Positions 1-8,443 of a stretch of DNA of 64,000 bases are shown here, one piece after another. The notes under the pieces were generated by a model. It was not told where the DNA came from. It was given only the letters and a program-made list of their open reading frames with translations, and did no database searches. Positions within the stretch are counted from its first letter, which is position 1; each line of letters starts with the position of its first letter. A program made the translations under genes and the position numbers. The stretch is from DASYXZ01 sp035308965 (lineage in GTDB: Bacteria > Acidobacteriota > Terriglobia > UBA7540): contig DATGFN010000023.1 of assembly GCA_035308965.1 (NCBI GenBank), forward strand, positions 1 to 64,000, in the 5' to 3' direction.

Positions 1-366
1 AATGGAGATTTCCACCAGATCGCGGATCATGGATTCCACGTCGCGGCCGACGTAGCCCACTTCGGTAAATCGCGAAGCTTCCACTTTCAGAAACGGGGAA
101 TTCGCCAGTCGGGCCAGGCGGCGCGCGATCTCAGTCTTGCCTACGCCGGTGGGCCCGATCATGATGATGTTCTTGGGCAGAATTTCTTCCGCCAACTCTT
201 CCGGCAGTTTTTGGCGACGCATCCGGTTGCGCAAAGCGACGGCGACCGAGCGCTTGGCCTCGGGCTGGCCTACCACATGTTTGTCCAACTCAGCCACAAT
301 CTGGCGCGGCGTCATTTCATCCAACGCGGCTGGGGTTTCAACTGTCTCGGGCAAGTAGAAAACCAT
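1..366 (-). CDS. hslU: HslU, ATPase subunit of the HslVU protease (5' part only)
   Basis: This is the AAA+ unfoldase that feeds substrates into the HslV peptidase in the cytoplasm. Only the first 122 codons are in the window; the gene runs off the left edge. The protein opens with MVFYLPETVE, carries the HslU-typical stretch around VGQ, a Walker A motif GPTGVGKT, and the family motif FTEVGYVGRDVESM near the edge. The ATG at 366 follows AAAGGACATC, a good ribosome-binding site. It lies 164 bases after hslV on the same strand, the usual order. Identity is secure from these motifs. Confidence 0.93.
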   Translation of the reverse strand, partial: MVFYLPETVETPAALDEMTPRQIVAELDKHVVGQPEAKRSVAVALRNRMRRQKLPEELAEEILPKNIIMIGPTGVGKTEIARRLARLANSPFLKVEASRFTEVGYVGRDVESMIRDLVEISI

Positions 367-376
367 TTTAAAAGAT

Positions 377-525
377 GTCCTTTGTCATTGTTCCCTGGTC
401 ATTCGCCCGGTACAAGAACGTTTCTCAGCTCTTGAGTCGGCAAGCATTCCAGTTTAACGATTCTTACTCCATGCAATTGGACTGAGTCGGTTGCAAATGA
501 AAAGGGCGAATGACAAATGACGTCC
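377..525. repeat. Degenerate word repeat with inverted ends between hslV and hslU
   Basis: The left part carries variants of the word GTCATTSG (377-408), including GTCATTCGCCC. The right part carries the reverse complement, GGGCGAATGAC at 504-514, followed by AAATGAC. The arms can pair imperfectly. The same architecture with other words occurs in at least five more spacers of this window. Function unknown. Confidence 0.5.
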
Positions 526-530
526 TTACC

Positions 531-1073
531 CTACAACTCCTCAATCACCACTTGCTCGTTGGTGAAGATGCAAATTTCGCCGGCCAGGTGCATGGCCTCC
601 TGAACAATTTCGCGCGCGCTCATTTGAGTATGCTTGGCCAGGGCGCGCGCGGCCGCAAGAGCATAGGGCCCGCCGGATCCGATGGCCACAATGCCGTCAT
701 CGGGTTCAATCACGTCGCCGTTGCCGCTCACCAGGTAGGTGCTCTTTTCGTCGCCCACCAGCAGCAGAGCCTCGAGGTGGCGCAGGGCCCGGTCGGTGCG
801 CCAGTCTTTCGCCAATTCCACCACGGAGCGGCTCAGGTTGCCGTGATATTCCTCCAATTTCTGTTCAAAGCGTGAGAAGAGCGATAGAGCATCGGCGGTT
901 GAGCCGGCAAAGCCCGCCACAATTTTGTCATTGTACAGGCGGCGAATTTTCTTCGCTTTGGTTTTGACGATGCTTTCGCCCATGGTTACCTGACCATCGC
1001 CGCCCATGGCCAGACGGCCCCCGCGGCGCACGCTCAGAATGGTGGTGCTGCGAATGGCGGCTTTGTTTTTCAT
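531..1073 (-). CDS. hslV: HslV, proteasome-like peptidase subunit of HslVU
   Basis: This is the threonine peptidase of the HslVU complex (180 codons). Family hallmarks are TTILSVRRGG, GDGQVTMG, the RRLYNDKIVAGFAG block, ELAKDWRTD and IGSGGPYALAAARAL. The catalytic threonine of the family is the first T of the TTI motif, here residue 10, so nine residues (MKNKAAIRS) precede it. E. coli HslV has only the initiator Met, but short prosegments are known in other bacteria such as Bacillus ClpQ. AGAGGCTCG before the ATG is a reasonable ribosome-binding site. It is followed by hslU. Confidence 0.95.
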   Translation of the reverse strand: MKNKAAIRSTTILSVRRGGRLAMGGDGQVTMGESIVKTKAKKIRRLYNDKIVAGFAGSTADALSLFSRFEQKLEEYHGNLSRSVVELAKDWRTDRALRHLEALLLVGDEKSTYLVSGNGDVIEPDDGIVAIGSGGPYALAAARALAKHTQMSAREIVQEAMHLAGEICIFTNEQVVIEEL

Positions 1074-1148
1074 CGAGCCTCTAGTTTATCATCAGAACCC
1101 GCTTTGTGGGGTACCTTCTCCTTCCACAGAAGGCTCGCGCAGGCCTTC

Positions 1149-1481
1149 TTATAATTTCCCCCAAAATGCGAATCCCACTGCGCCCAGGATGCAGATGAAA
1201 GACAGGGCGTAATTCCATCGTGGGGGCTCTCCCAGGTATAAGAAGGCAAATACGGCGAAAACAATGAGCGTGATGATCTCCTGAATGATTTTAAGCTGGT
1301 AGCCGGAAAATTCCCCATAGCCAATCCGGTTGGCGGGCACTTGAAAGCAATACTCGGCGAAGGCAATCAGCCAGCTTACCAGGATGGCGGCGATCAACGG
1401 GGTATTTCTGTACTTCAAGTGTCCATACCAGGCCAGTGTCATAAATGTATTGGACACGATCAAAAGCAGGATGGTGAGCAC
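1149..1481 (-). CDS. DUF486-family small membrane protein (DMT-like)
   Basis: A 110-residue inner-membrane protein with about four hydrophobic helices. The segment TFMTLAWYGHLKY and the central FAEYCFQVPANRIGYG match the DUF486 family, small relatives of drug/metabolite transporters; no substrate is known. I chose the GTG at 1481 because AAAGGAG sits six bases upstream and the family normally begins with this hydrophobic helix. An in-frame ATG at 1550 would add 23 atypical residues. It follows the exported-protein gene at 1559-2389 on the same strand. Confidence 0.8.
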   Translation of the reverse strand: MLTILLLIVSNTFMTLAWYGHLKYRNTPLIAAILVSWLIAFAEYCFQVPANRIGYGEFSGYQLKIIQEIITLIVFAVFAFLYLGEPPRWNYALSFICILGAVGFAFWGKL

Positions 1482-1558
1482 GCTGGGCTCCTTTGATTTT
1501 GAGAATGAATGGAAGATCTTTGGGCGCGGGTGCGGCGCCCCAGGGACCATATTATTTG

Positions 1559-2389
1559 TTAATGTTCAGGGGAGGCAAAAAGATCGGCGGAATAATTTTC
1601 ATCGTACTTCGCCGAATTACGATAAATCTCGGCCACCCGCTCGTCATTCAAGAAACGTGTGATGTGCATGGGCGTTTGGATGCCCTGGATTTTCTGGTAA
1701 TCGCCGTAGACATCCGAATGATCGTCCCAATCCTTGGTTACGGGATTCTGCACATGATAGTTAATACGGACAGGAAGAGATGTCGAACTGTGAAGGTATA
1801 ATTTGATCTCAGTCTGCTGGGCATCCACCAAAATCAGAATGCGGACTGGAGCCTCGTCCACAAAATCAGCCCCACCTTCCTGCACCAACATTCCGGGCTC
1901 GTGAATGCGCACCCGCAAGAGGTTTTCAAGGGTGTAGCGGTTGCCGAGTTGCCAATTGCGTAAATCTTCGCGCTTTTGAATCATCACGCCGTAACGGTCC
2001 ACTTCCCATCCCTTGTCGCCGTTATTAATAAGAATCACGGGTGGCTTTTTTCCGTAGGACAAATGGCGTTTATCCGGATACTCTACTGAGCTCTCAAAGG
2101 TTGAGAATCCGGCGGTTTTTTCATCTGAGATCGAGAAAGACCTGCCGCTTGTGGTCAGCCGCTTGAAAGAGAGAAATGCTGCGCCGCCCAACGCCTGAAT
2201 GGTCTTGTCGAGCATGGCCTGCGCTTTGGGACTGATTACTGTTGGCTGCTTGGCGAGGTCGGGTTCGCCTTGTGATTCCGCTGGTATCGGACCACAGAGA
2301 ATAATCAGGAGCAGCGCCGCCAATGCCGTCCTGAGCCGGAGAGAATTCAGACCGAATCGTCGCTCAACCACAGAGAACGTTTCCTCCAT
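1559..2389 (-). CDS. Exported protein, possibly LolA/outer-membrane-lipoprotein-sorting fold
   Basis: About 276 residues with a hydrophobic export signal at residues 17-40 (LRTALAALLLIILCG then PAESQG). The mature part begins with a helix containing MLDKTIQALGG, then alternates beta-strand-like segments, including HLSYGKKPPVILINNGDKGWEV and MHITRF. This resembles LolA/DUF4292-like periplasmic proteins common in acidobacteria, but I cannot assign a family firmly. The ATG at 2389 overlaps the end of the SDR gene by 26 bases. GGAGG lies just inside the start, so initiation may be slightly downstream at a GTG. Confidence 0.6.
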   Translation of the reverse strand: MEETFSVVERRFGLNSLRLRTALAALLLIILCGPIPAESQGEPDLAKQPTVISPKAQAMLDKTIQALGGAAFLSFKRLTTSGRSFSISDEKTAGFSTFESSVEYPDKRHLSYGKKPPVILINNGDKGWEVDRYGVMIQKREDLRNWQLGNRYTLENLLRVRIHEPGMLVQEGGADFVDEAPVRILILVDAQQTEIKLYLHSSTSLPVRINYHVQNPVTKDWDDHSDVYGDYQKIQGIQTPMHITRFLNDERVAEIYRNSAKYDENYSADLFASPEH

Positions 2390-3131
2390 TGATGTTCAAT
2401 ACTTCCCCTGTCATATATGATGCCATTTCTGAAGCCAAGAATAGGATGGGCTGGGCGATTTCTTCCGGCCGCGCGAAGCGGCGGAGGGGAATGGGGGATA
2501 GGGCATCCCGATATTCCCGGCGGTTTCGCATGACAGGCGCCGCCATGTCGGTCTCCACCCAGCCCGGGGCCACGCAATTCACCAGGATGTTGTGCGGCGC
2601 GAGCTCGGTGGACAATCCCTTCACCAAGCTGATGACCCCGCCCTTGCTTGCCCCGTAGTGACTGTGGAACGCCTCGCCCCTCTGCCCGGCCGTGGATGAA
2701 ACGACGATGATGCGGCCACTCTTCCGGCGAATCATATGCGGGACAGCGAAGTGGATCGCGGCGTAAACGCCCTTTAGATTGACCGCGATCATTTCGTCCC
2801 ACTCTTTTTCGGTCATAGTTTCGATGGGCGCCGGAGTTGCGTTCCAGATTCCCGCATTGGCCACAAGTACATCCAGCCGGCCGAAGCGGCGAATGGCTGT
2901 GTCGATCAGTTTTTTCGACTCTGCCATTCTTGCAATCTCGGCCCTGATAGGGATCACCGGCGCGCCATACTTGCTGCAACGGCTCACCACGGACTGCGCC
3001 TGGCGTTTTGCCTTCCGGTAGCTGAAAACCACGGCGGCACCGGCCTGTGCGAAGGCTTCCACGGTGGCTGCGCCGATGCCGCGCGATCCGCCGGTAATGA
3101 CGGCGACCTGATGTTTAAGCGATATGAGCAT
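2364..3131 (-). CDS. Short-chain dehydrogenase/reductase, FabG-like
   Basis: A classical SDR of about 255 residues. It shows the cofactor motif TGGSRGIG at residues 13-20, NAG in the central strand, catalytic Ser near 145, the YGASK pair (Tyr159, Lys163) and the PGWVETDM segment. The C-terminus GEVLNINGG is typical of FabG-like enzymes, so an NAD(P)H-linked ketone/alcohol conversion is expected; the substrate is unknown. Clustering with plsC hints at lipid metabolism but does not prove it. The ATG at 3131 gives the normal SDR N-terminus; an in-frame TTG at 3149 is an alternative. Confidence 0.88.
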   Translation of the reverse strand: MLISLKHQVAVITGGSRGIGAATVEAFAQAGAAVVFSYRKAKRQAQSVVSRCSKYGAPVIPIRAEIARMAESKKLIDTAIRRFGRLDVLVANAGIWNATPAPIETMTEKEWDEMIAVNLKGVYAAIHFAVPHMIRRKSGRIIVVSSTAGQRGEAFHSHYGASKGGVISLVKGLSTELAPHNILVNCVAPGWVETDMAAPVMRNRREYRDALSPIPLRRFARPEEIAQPILFLASEMASYMTGEVLNINGGNVLCG

Positions 3132-3155
3132 GGTAAAGGCCCGATGCAATACGAT

Positions 3156-3941
3156 TCAACTTTTCTCCGGCGGCCAGAGTTTTGAGATGATTTGCTTGCG
3201 CACGCGTTCTGACAACGCGTCCACATCATCCACCGTCAGACCCTTGGTGGAGATGGGTGGGTGGATGATCATTTCCGTCTGTCCCGAGCGGACGTGGTAA
3301 GTATCGGGCACCAGAACAGCGCGAGTGCCGTTGAGGGTGATGGGGACGACCGGAACTCCGGAAAGAATAGCCAGCAGGAAGCTTCCACTCTTGAACGGCC
3401 GTAATTCCCCGCTACGGCTGCGGCGCCCTTCCGGAAACGTGACCACAGTTTTCCCTTCGCGAATTTTCTGCGCTGCCTGGTCAAATCCCTTCATCGCCTC
3501 ACGCACCCGTCCACGGTCTATCGAGATGTGACCGGAGCGTCGCAAGTGCCAACCCAGGAAAGGAAGATGAAAGAGCGAGCGCTTCGCCAGAAAACGAAAC
3601 TGCACGGGCAGATTGACAAAAAGAATAGGAATGTCCATGGCGCTCGCATGATTCGCGCAATATATTCGCGCTTCGCCAGGGTTCACGTTCTCCAGGCCTT
3701 CCACGCGGACGCGAATCCCGCTGGTTTTCAGGATGAGCCATGACCATGTGCGCGCGCACTTGTGCTGCCACCGGCCGCCGCTATCGACCAAGGACCCACA
3801 AAGAGAAAATGTCCCGCAGATGATGGTATACAAATAAATGAGGGGGTTGGTAAAAACGAGCGAACGCAGGTAGCTCAAATAATACCTGGCCCCTTCGTTA
3901 GGAAGGGACTTTTTGGCGGGCACTGTAGAAACCGTTTCCAT
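3156..3941 (-). CDS. plsC: 1-acyl-sn-glycerol-3-phosphate acyltransferase (PlsC family)
   Basis: A membrane-associated acyltransferase making phosphatidic acid from lysophosphatidate. It shows the NHX4D catalytic box (N97-H98...D103, NHASAMD) and the second block FPEGRRSR at 169-176. Hydrophobic segments lie near residues 30-52. Starting at the ATG at 3941 gives 261 residues and overlaps folC by only nine bases in a different frame; a longer in-frame start at 4013 would add 24 low-complexity residues and is less likely. It sits between folC and an SDR on the same strand. Confidence 0.87.
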   Translation of the reverse strand: METVSTVPAKKSLPNEGARYYLSYLRSLVFTNPLIYLYTIICGTFSLCGSLVDSGGRWQHKCARTWSWLILKTSGIRVRVEGLENVNPGEARIYCANHASAMDIPILFVNLPVQFRFLAKRSLFHLPFLGWHLRRSGHISIDRGRVREAMKGFDQAAQKIREGKTVVTFPEGRRSRSGELRPFKSGSFLLAILSGVPVVPITLNGTRAVLVPDTYHVRSGQTEMIIHPPISTKGLTVDDVDALSERVRKQIISKLWPPEKS

Positions 3942-3948
3942 ACTTTCA

Positions 3949-5313
3949 TCAAGGTAGCGGCGAGCCGACCGCGTGGCCCGCCAGGGATTCCGGGTCGAGC
4001 TGCCTCTCCGCAAGCGCGCGCTTGATGGCGCCTACCAGGAAAAGCGACCCTGCCACCAGAACCACATCATCGGCAGAGCTTTCACGGCAGGCGCGTTCGA
4101 GCGCGCGCACGGGGTTTGGTTCGATAACGATTTTCGGTCCGCGATGATTCGTGAGCGACAAGATCTCCTCAGGCGCGGCGGCGCGTTCCTGTTCCGGCTG
4201 GGTGAGATAAACTTCAATCGCTAATGGAAACAAGATTCCACTGATTTCGTCGATTGATTTGTCGCGCATGGAGGCATAAACAAGCCGCAAGGCGCGCTCC
4301 GGCCAAAGGGTTCGGGCCGCAGCCGCAATCTCGCGGGCGGCGGCAGGATTGTGAGCGCCATCCAGCACGACGAGCGGATGATTGCAGATTACTTCCATGC
4401 GTCCAGGCCACACGGTTGTGCGAATTCCTTCCGCTATCGCAGCGCGGGATATTTTAAAGCCTTCATGAGCCAGACGCTTAGCCGCCGCCACTGCTGCTAC
4501 CGTATTCTTAATTTGAAAGCTTCCCATCAGTGGCGAGGCCAGGCCGGGGAAGTTTTCACCATCCAGGGTGAGGTCAAAGGCGAAGCGTCCGTCCAAATTT
4601 CGAATACTTGAGACTTGCGCGGCGTGCGCCAGCTCATTGAGGGGCGCGTTTAGTTCCGCAGCACGCTTCCTGATTACTTCCTCGGCCTCGGGGTTCTCGC
4701 ATGCTGAAATTACAGGGCGGCCCGGCCTGATGATGCCCGCTTTTTCCCAGGCGATGGCGGCAACCGTGTTTCCCAGAAACTGCTGGTGATCGAGGTCAAT
4801 GTTGGTAATCACGGCCACTCGGGGTTCAGTGATATTGGTTGCATCCAGGCGCCCGCCCATTCCAACTTCGAGCACCGCGAAGTCAATCCTGGCGCGCGCA
4901 AAGTGTAAAAAGGCGGTGGCGGTTAGAAACTCAAAAAAGCTTGGGCGATGCGCCAGTTCTTTATTTTCGAGGAGGCCGTCCACGGTTCGCCAAATTTCCG
5001 TAAACGCATCCGCGAAATCGGTATCCGTAATTTCATGGCCGTCGATGCGGATCCTTTCATTGACGCGGATCAGATGCGGCGAGGTGTAAAGACCGGTCCG
5101 GTAACCCGTAGCGACGAGAATACTGGCCAGCATGGCGGAGGTTGAACCCTTGCCGTTGGTTCCGGCTACGATGGCCGTGGGGTATTCGGACTGGGGGTTG
5201 CCGAGGGCGCGGGTGATTATCCGGATGGACTCGAGATCAAATTTCGCCCGATTAAGCTCGTGGCCGAGGTTGATGAGGCTCTGTAGACATTGCGAGTAGT
5301 TCATTCCGATCAA
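3949..5313 (-). CDS. folC: Bifunctional folylpolyglutamate/dihydrofolate synthase
   Basis: An ATP-dependent Mur-ligase-family enzyme adding glutamate to folates, 454 residues, the usual length. The P-loop GTNGKGST is at residues 51-58. YTSPHL, ERIRIDG, the block VAVITNIDLDH and the C-terminal VLDGAHNPAA are all FolC signatures. The gene starts 31 bases after accD, the accD-folC order seen in many bacteria. It is cytoplasmic and part of one-carbon metabolism. No oddities seen. Confidence 0.95.
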   Translation of the reverse strand: MIGMNYSQCLQSLINLGHELNRAKFDLESIRIITRALGNPQSEYPTAIVAGTNGKGSTSAMLASILVATGYRTGLYTSPHLIRVNERIRIDGHEITDTDFADAFTEIWRTVDGLLENKELAHRPSFFEFLTATAFLHFARARIDFAVLEVGMGGRLDATNITEPRVAVITNIDLDHQQFLGNTVAAIAWEKAGIIRPGRPVISACENPEAEEVIRKRAAELNAPLNELAHAAQVSSIRNLDGRFAFDLTLDGENFPGLASPLMGSFQIKNTVAAVAAAKRLAHEGFKISRAAIAEGIRTTVWPGRMEVICNHPLVVLDGAHNPAAAREIAAAARTLWPERALRLVYASMRDKSIDEISGILFPLAIEVYLTQPEQERAAAPEEILSLTNHRGPKIVIEPNPVRALERACRESSADDVVLVAGSLFLVGAIKRALAERQLDPESLAGHAVGSPLP

Positions 5314-5344
5314 ATCCGCCAGAATTGTTTTTCAAGCCGCCTTC

Positions 5345-6196
5345 TCAAGATTCATACGCCCTTAGCAAAGTGAAAGTTCGGGCCAGGTAGGTCTTAAGAT
5401 CTTTGCGAGAAACAATCGCGTCAATCATGCCATGTTCCAAAAGAAACTCCGCTCTTTGAAAGCCTTCGGGCAGTTTCTGTTTGATGGTTTGCTCGATCAC
5501 GCGCGGTCCGGCAAACCCAATCAGCGCCCCCGGCTCCGCGATATTCAAATCACCCAGCATGGCGTAGCTGGCGGTTACTCCTCCCGTGGTGGGATCGGTG
5601 AGCACAGAGATATAGGGCTTGGGAACTTCGTCCAGGCGCGCCAGCGCGGCGCTGATCTTCGCCATCTGCATCAGACTAATGGCGCCTTCCATCATGCGCG
5701 CGCCGCCGGAACAGGAAACAATCACCAGGGGAAATTTCCGGTCGATGCACCGGTCGATGGCGCGGGTAATTTTCTCGCCCACCACCGCGCCCATGCTTCC
5801 CCCCACAAATTGGAATTCCATGGCGCAGATGATCACGGGCTTGCCTTCCAGTGCACCTTCGCCGGTGATCAGGGCGTCTTTCAATCCGGTTTGCTTCTCG
5901 GCCTTGCGCAGGCGGTCGACGTAGCTCTTAGTGTCCTTGAATCCCAGCGGGTCGGTGGAGGCCAGCCCCGCGTCGTGTTCCAGGTATTGGCCATCGTCGA
6001 AGAGCATTTCCAGGCGGGCGCGGGCGCTCATCTTGAAATGGTGGTTGCACTTGGGACAGGCTTGGAAGTTGGCCTCCAAATCTTTTTTCCAGAGGATCTG
6101 CTTGCACCCATCACACTTCACCCAGAGCCCTTCGGTTTGAACGCGCTTCTCCTGAGGATTTTCAAGCGGTTTTTTTTGTTTGCGAAACCAGGCCAT
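5345..6196 (-). CDS. accD: Acetyl-CoA carboxylase carboxyltransferase subunit beta
   Basis: This subunit works with AccA to move carboxyl from biotin to acetyl-CoA, the first step of fatty-acid synthesis. The 283-residue protein has the N-terminal zinc ribbon with Cys28, Cys31, Cys47 and Cys50, followed by the crotonase-like fold with the GGSMGAVVGEKI block and SCSGGARMMEG oxyanion region, then TDPTTGGVTASYAMLGD. All expected landmarks are present. folC follows directly. AccA is not in the window. Confidence 0.96.
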   Translation of the reverse strand: MAWFRKQKKPLENPQEKRVQTEGLWVKCDGCKQILWKKDLEANFQACPKCNHHFKMSARARLEMLFDDGQYLEHDAGLASTDPLGFKDTKSYVDRLRKAEKQTGLKDALITGEGALEGKPVIICAMEFQFVGGSMGAVVGEKITRAIDRCIDRKFPLVIVSCSGGARMMEGAISLMQMAKISAALARLDEVPKPYISVLTDPTTGGVTASYAMLGDLNIAEPGALIGFAGPRVIEQTIKQKLPEGFQRAEFLLEHGMIDAIVSRKDLKTYLARTFTLLRAYES

Positions 6197-6202
6197 AAGA
6201 TT

Positions 6203-6374
6203 ATTGGGTGATCGGGCGATTTAATGATTGAGCGATCGGGTGATCGAGAAAGCGAGTACGTGATTCTGCTTGTGTGCAGGGAAGTGGAACCCTAGCTGCA
6301 CGCACTTGAATCGCTGGGCGTCGTCGAGTCTTGTATTCCAATCGCCCAATCTCTCAATCACAAAATCACTCAAT
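6203..6374. repeat. Degenerate word repeat with inverted ends between accD and cobO
   Basis: Variants of an eight-base word (GATTGGGT, GATCGGGC, GATTGAGC, GATCGGGT) are reiterated at 6203-6248. Their reverse complements (CCAATCGCCC, CTCTCAATCA, ATCACTCAAT) fill 6338-6374. The right arm runs into the cobO stop codon at 6370. A long imperfect hairpin is possible. No gene is seen between the arms. Confidence 0.6.
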
Positions 6375-6915
6375 ACTCTATTCCTCTTTGCGCCATGATG
6401 CCTTTCTGATACGGGTGCTTGACCTCGCGCATTTCGGTAACCAGGTCGGCGCATTCTACAATCGATGGGTGAGCATTGCGTCCGGTAAGAATCACGTGAA
6501 CCATTTCCGGTTTTTGCCGCAGCGCCTCGACCACAGCTTCGGGATCAAGCATCTTGTAGCTGATAGCGTAATTGATTTCGTCCAGGATCACCATATCGTA
6601 GTCGGCGCTCTTGATTTTCCCCGCCGCGAACGACCACGCTTCCTCCACCAGGCGGACATCTTCAGGGTCCGGTTTTTCCGCGCCGATCTTTACGAACCCG
6701 CGTCCCATGGGCAGGATCTCGAACTTCGCGTCGCCGAGCATCTTGGCCGCGTCCAACTCCCCGTAGTGCCACGAGCCCTTGATGAATTGTACCATCAGGA
6801 CTCGCAGGCCCTGCCCGACAGCCCGAAATGCCGTTCCGAGCGCCGCGGTGGTCTTGCCCTTTCCCGGTCCGGTGTGAACGATAATCAGGCCGCGTCTGGT
6901 TTCAGGCAATCTCAC
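6370..6915 (-). CDS. cobO: Corrinoid adenosyltransferase (CobO/BtuR family)
   Basis: Transfers the adenosyl group of ATP to cob(I)alamin or cob(I)yrinate. The P-loop is HTGPGKGKTTAALG, followed by VLMVQFIKG, LDEINYAI and the C-terminal HPYQKGIMAQRGIEY, all characteristic. No other B12 genes are nearby, so a salvage role is plausible. The start is uncertain: GTG at 6915 gives 181 residues and overlaps the end of rlmH by only 24 bases being downstream of it; an ATG at 7014 in frame would overlap rlmH by 76 bases. The stop lies inside a word-repeat arm. Confidence 0.87.
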   Translation of the reverse strand: MRLPETRRGLIIVHTGPGKGKTTAALGTAFRAVGQGLRVLMVQFIKGSWHYGELDAAKMLGDAKFEILPMGRGFVKIGAEKPDPEDVRLVEEAWSFAAGKIKSADYDMVILDEINYAISYKMLDPEAVVEALRQKPEMVHVILTGRNAHPSIVECADLVTEMREVKHPYQKGIMAQRGIEY

Positions 6916-6938
6916 CTCGGGAACCAGAAAAGAGGGGA

Positions 6939-7403
6939 TTAGCGCGCGTAGGGAAATCCCCGCAGGATAGTGAATCCACGATAAATTTGTTCCAGGAGAA
7001 GGGCGCGCGCCCAATCGCGCGTCAGTGTCATCCTCGAGAGCGCCAACAGATGATTGGCTTGTTTACGGAAGGCCTCGGAAAATCCGTCCGGGCCTCCCAC
7101 CACGAAGGCCACTTCGCGGGTTCCTCGCAGCGCCTGTTCGCCCAACCATTCGGCGAATTCCTCTGACGTCCATTCGCGGCCTCTTCCATCGAGAAATACT
7201 TTGTAACTTCCCTTTATTTTTTCGAGCAACTGCTTCTCAGTCGCGGAGAGACCTTTCACTTTTCCTTGATTTGCGTTCTTGCCGGCGTGAATCTCTTCCA
7301 CCACAATTTCGCCGAAATGGGCGATGCGGTCCCGGAAATCTGCTTGCACGGCCCGCAAATTCGGGTCTTTGATCTTACCTTCACAAATAATTCGGATGCG
7401 CAT
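6939..7403 (-). CDS. rlmH: 23S rRNA pseudouridine-1915 N3-methyltransferase
   Basis: A SPOUT-class methyltransferase of 154 residues, the standard length. It has the N-terminal RIICEGKIKD strand, LDGRGREWTSEEFA, the SAM-knot motif VVGGPDGFSEAF (normally GGADG or GGPDG) and the C-terminal LLLEQIYRGFTILRGFPYAR region ending at the family's PYH/A-R position. It follows the sigma-54 activator by eight bases on the same strand, so it may be co-transcribed with it. Confidence 0.94.
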   Translation of the reverse strand: MRIRIICEGKIKDPNLRAVQADFRDRIAHFGEIVVEEIHAGKNANQGKVKGLSATEKQLLEKIKGSYKVFLDGRGREWTSEEFAEWLGEQALRGTREVAFVVGGPDGFSEAFRKQANHLLALSRMTLTRDWARALLLEQIYRGFTILRGFPYAR

Positions 7404-7411
7404 GTTCCGCC

Positions 7412-8368
7412 TTAATCCAGGTGATATCGTTTTCGCTTTTCCAGCAGGGTCTTACGGCTGATCCCAAGAATCGCGGCCGCCTCGGATTTTCTTCCTCGCG
7501 TCAGTTTCAAGACCCGGCCAATGTGGTCGCATTCCATTTCCGCCAGGGTGGCTCTTAACGTCCCGGCACCCCCGCGGGACTGGGCCATGTGGGGGGGGAA
7601 GTGCTCCCGCTCTACTTTATCTGTTTGCGCTTCCACTAAGGCGCGTTCTATTGTATTTCTCAGTTCGCGAACATTTCCGGGAAAATCGTACCCTTCGAGG
7701 GCGCGCAGAGCCTCTGGCTCGAACCCTCGCACGGGTGAGCGATGGAGGGTGGCGAGGCGGTCCAAAAAATACTCAGACAGAGGACGAATGTCGCCGCGCC
7801 GGTCACGCAATGGCGGAATGGTCACCGGAATCACGCTCAAGCGAAAGTAGAGGTCGTCGCGAAAAGAACCTTCGGCGACGCCGCGGGAGAGATCGGTTGA
7901 TGTCAGCGCCATCACCCGCGCCTCCATCTTGTGGGTCATCGTGCCTCCCAAGCGCTCAAACGTCCTTTGGTCCACCACGCGCAAAAGCTTTGCCTGTATT
8001 CCAAGCGATAATGCCGCGACTTCGTCCAACACCACTGTCCCCCGGCCCGCTAATTCCAACCGGCCCGCCTTGGCTGAGGACGCCCCAGTGAATGCTCCTT
8101 TTTCATGCCCGAACAACTCGCTCTCGACCAAGGGCTCGGGCAGGGTGGCACAATCGATCTTAAGGAGAGGCTCGGCGCAGTTGGGGCCCAGATAATGAAT
8201 CAGCGCGGCCAACAGGTCCTTGCCCGTTCCACTCTCACCCACAATGAGCAGGGTGGAAGGAGTGGCGGCCAACTTGTGCGCAAGTTTCCGAAGGTTATCA
8301 CTAGCCGGGTCCTCGCCCACCCAAGCCGGCGCGGATGGCTGGTTTTCAATCGCTTGACCTGAATCCAT
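7412..8368 (-). CDS. Sigma-54-dependent activator lacking a receiver domain
   Basis: A 318-residue bacterial enhancer-binding protein made almost only of the AAA+ module and a C-terminal Fis-type helix-turn-helix. Walker A GESGTGKD is at 44-51, the sigma-54-contacting GAFTGA loop at 91-96, Walker B VVLDEV at 112-117, and the R-finger region FRDDLYFRL follows. The HTH is near residues 285-318 (AAAILGISRKTLLEK). No receiver, GAF or PAS domain precedes the AAA+ core, so control must come from partners or expression level. Located between rsfS and rlmH, an odd place for a specialised regulator. Confidence 0.9.
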   Translation of the reverse strand: MDSGQAIENQPSAPAWVGEDPASDNLRKLAHKLAATPSTLLIVGESGTGKDLLAALIHYLGPNCAEPLLKIDCATLPEPLVESELFGHEKGAFTGASSAKAGRLELAGRGTVVLDEVAALSLGIQAKLLRVVDQRTFERLGGTMTHKMEARVMALTSTDLSRGVAEGSFRDDLYFRLSVIPVTIPPLRDRRGDIRPLSEYFLDRLATLHRSPVRGFEPEALRALEGYDFPGNVRELRNTIERALVEAQTDKVEREHFPPHMAQSRGGAGTLRATLAEMECDHIGRVLKLTRGRKSEAAAILGISRKTLLEKRKRYHLD

Positions 8369-8443
8369 TTGTTCGCCATGAGGCGGCTGGACAGTCTGAG
8401 CCTCGCCCCGGTTTGGATTTGCCGCCGGAGAAAACTTCGCGTC

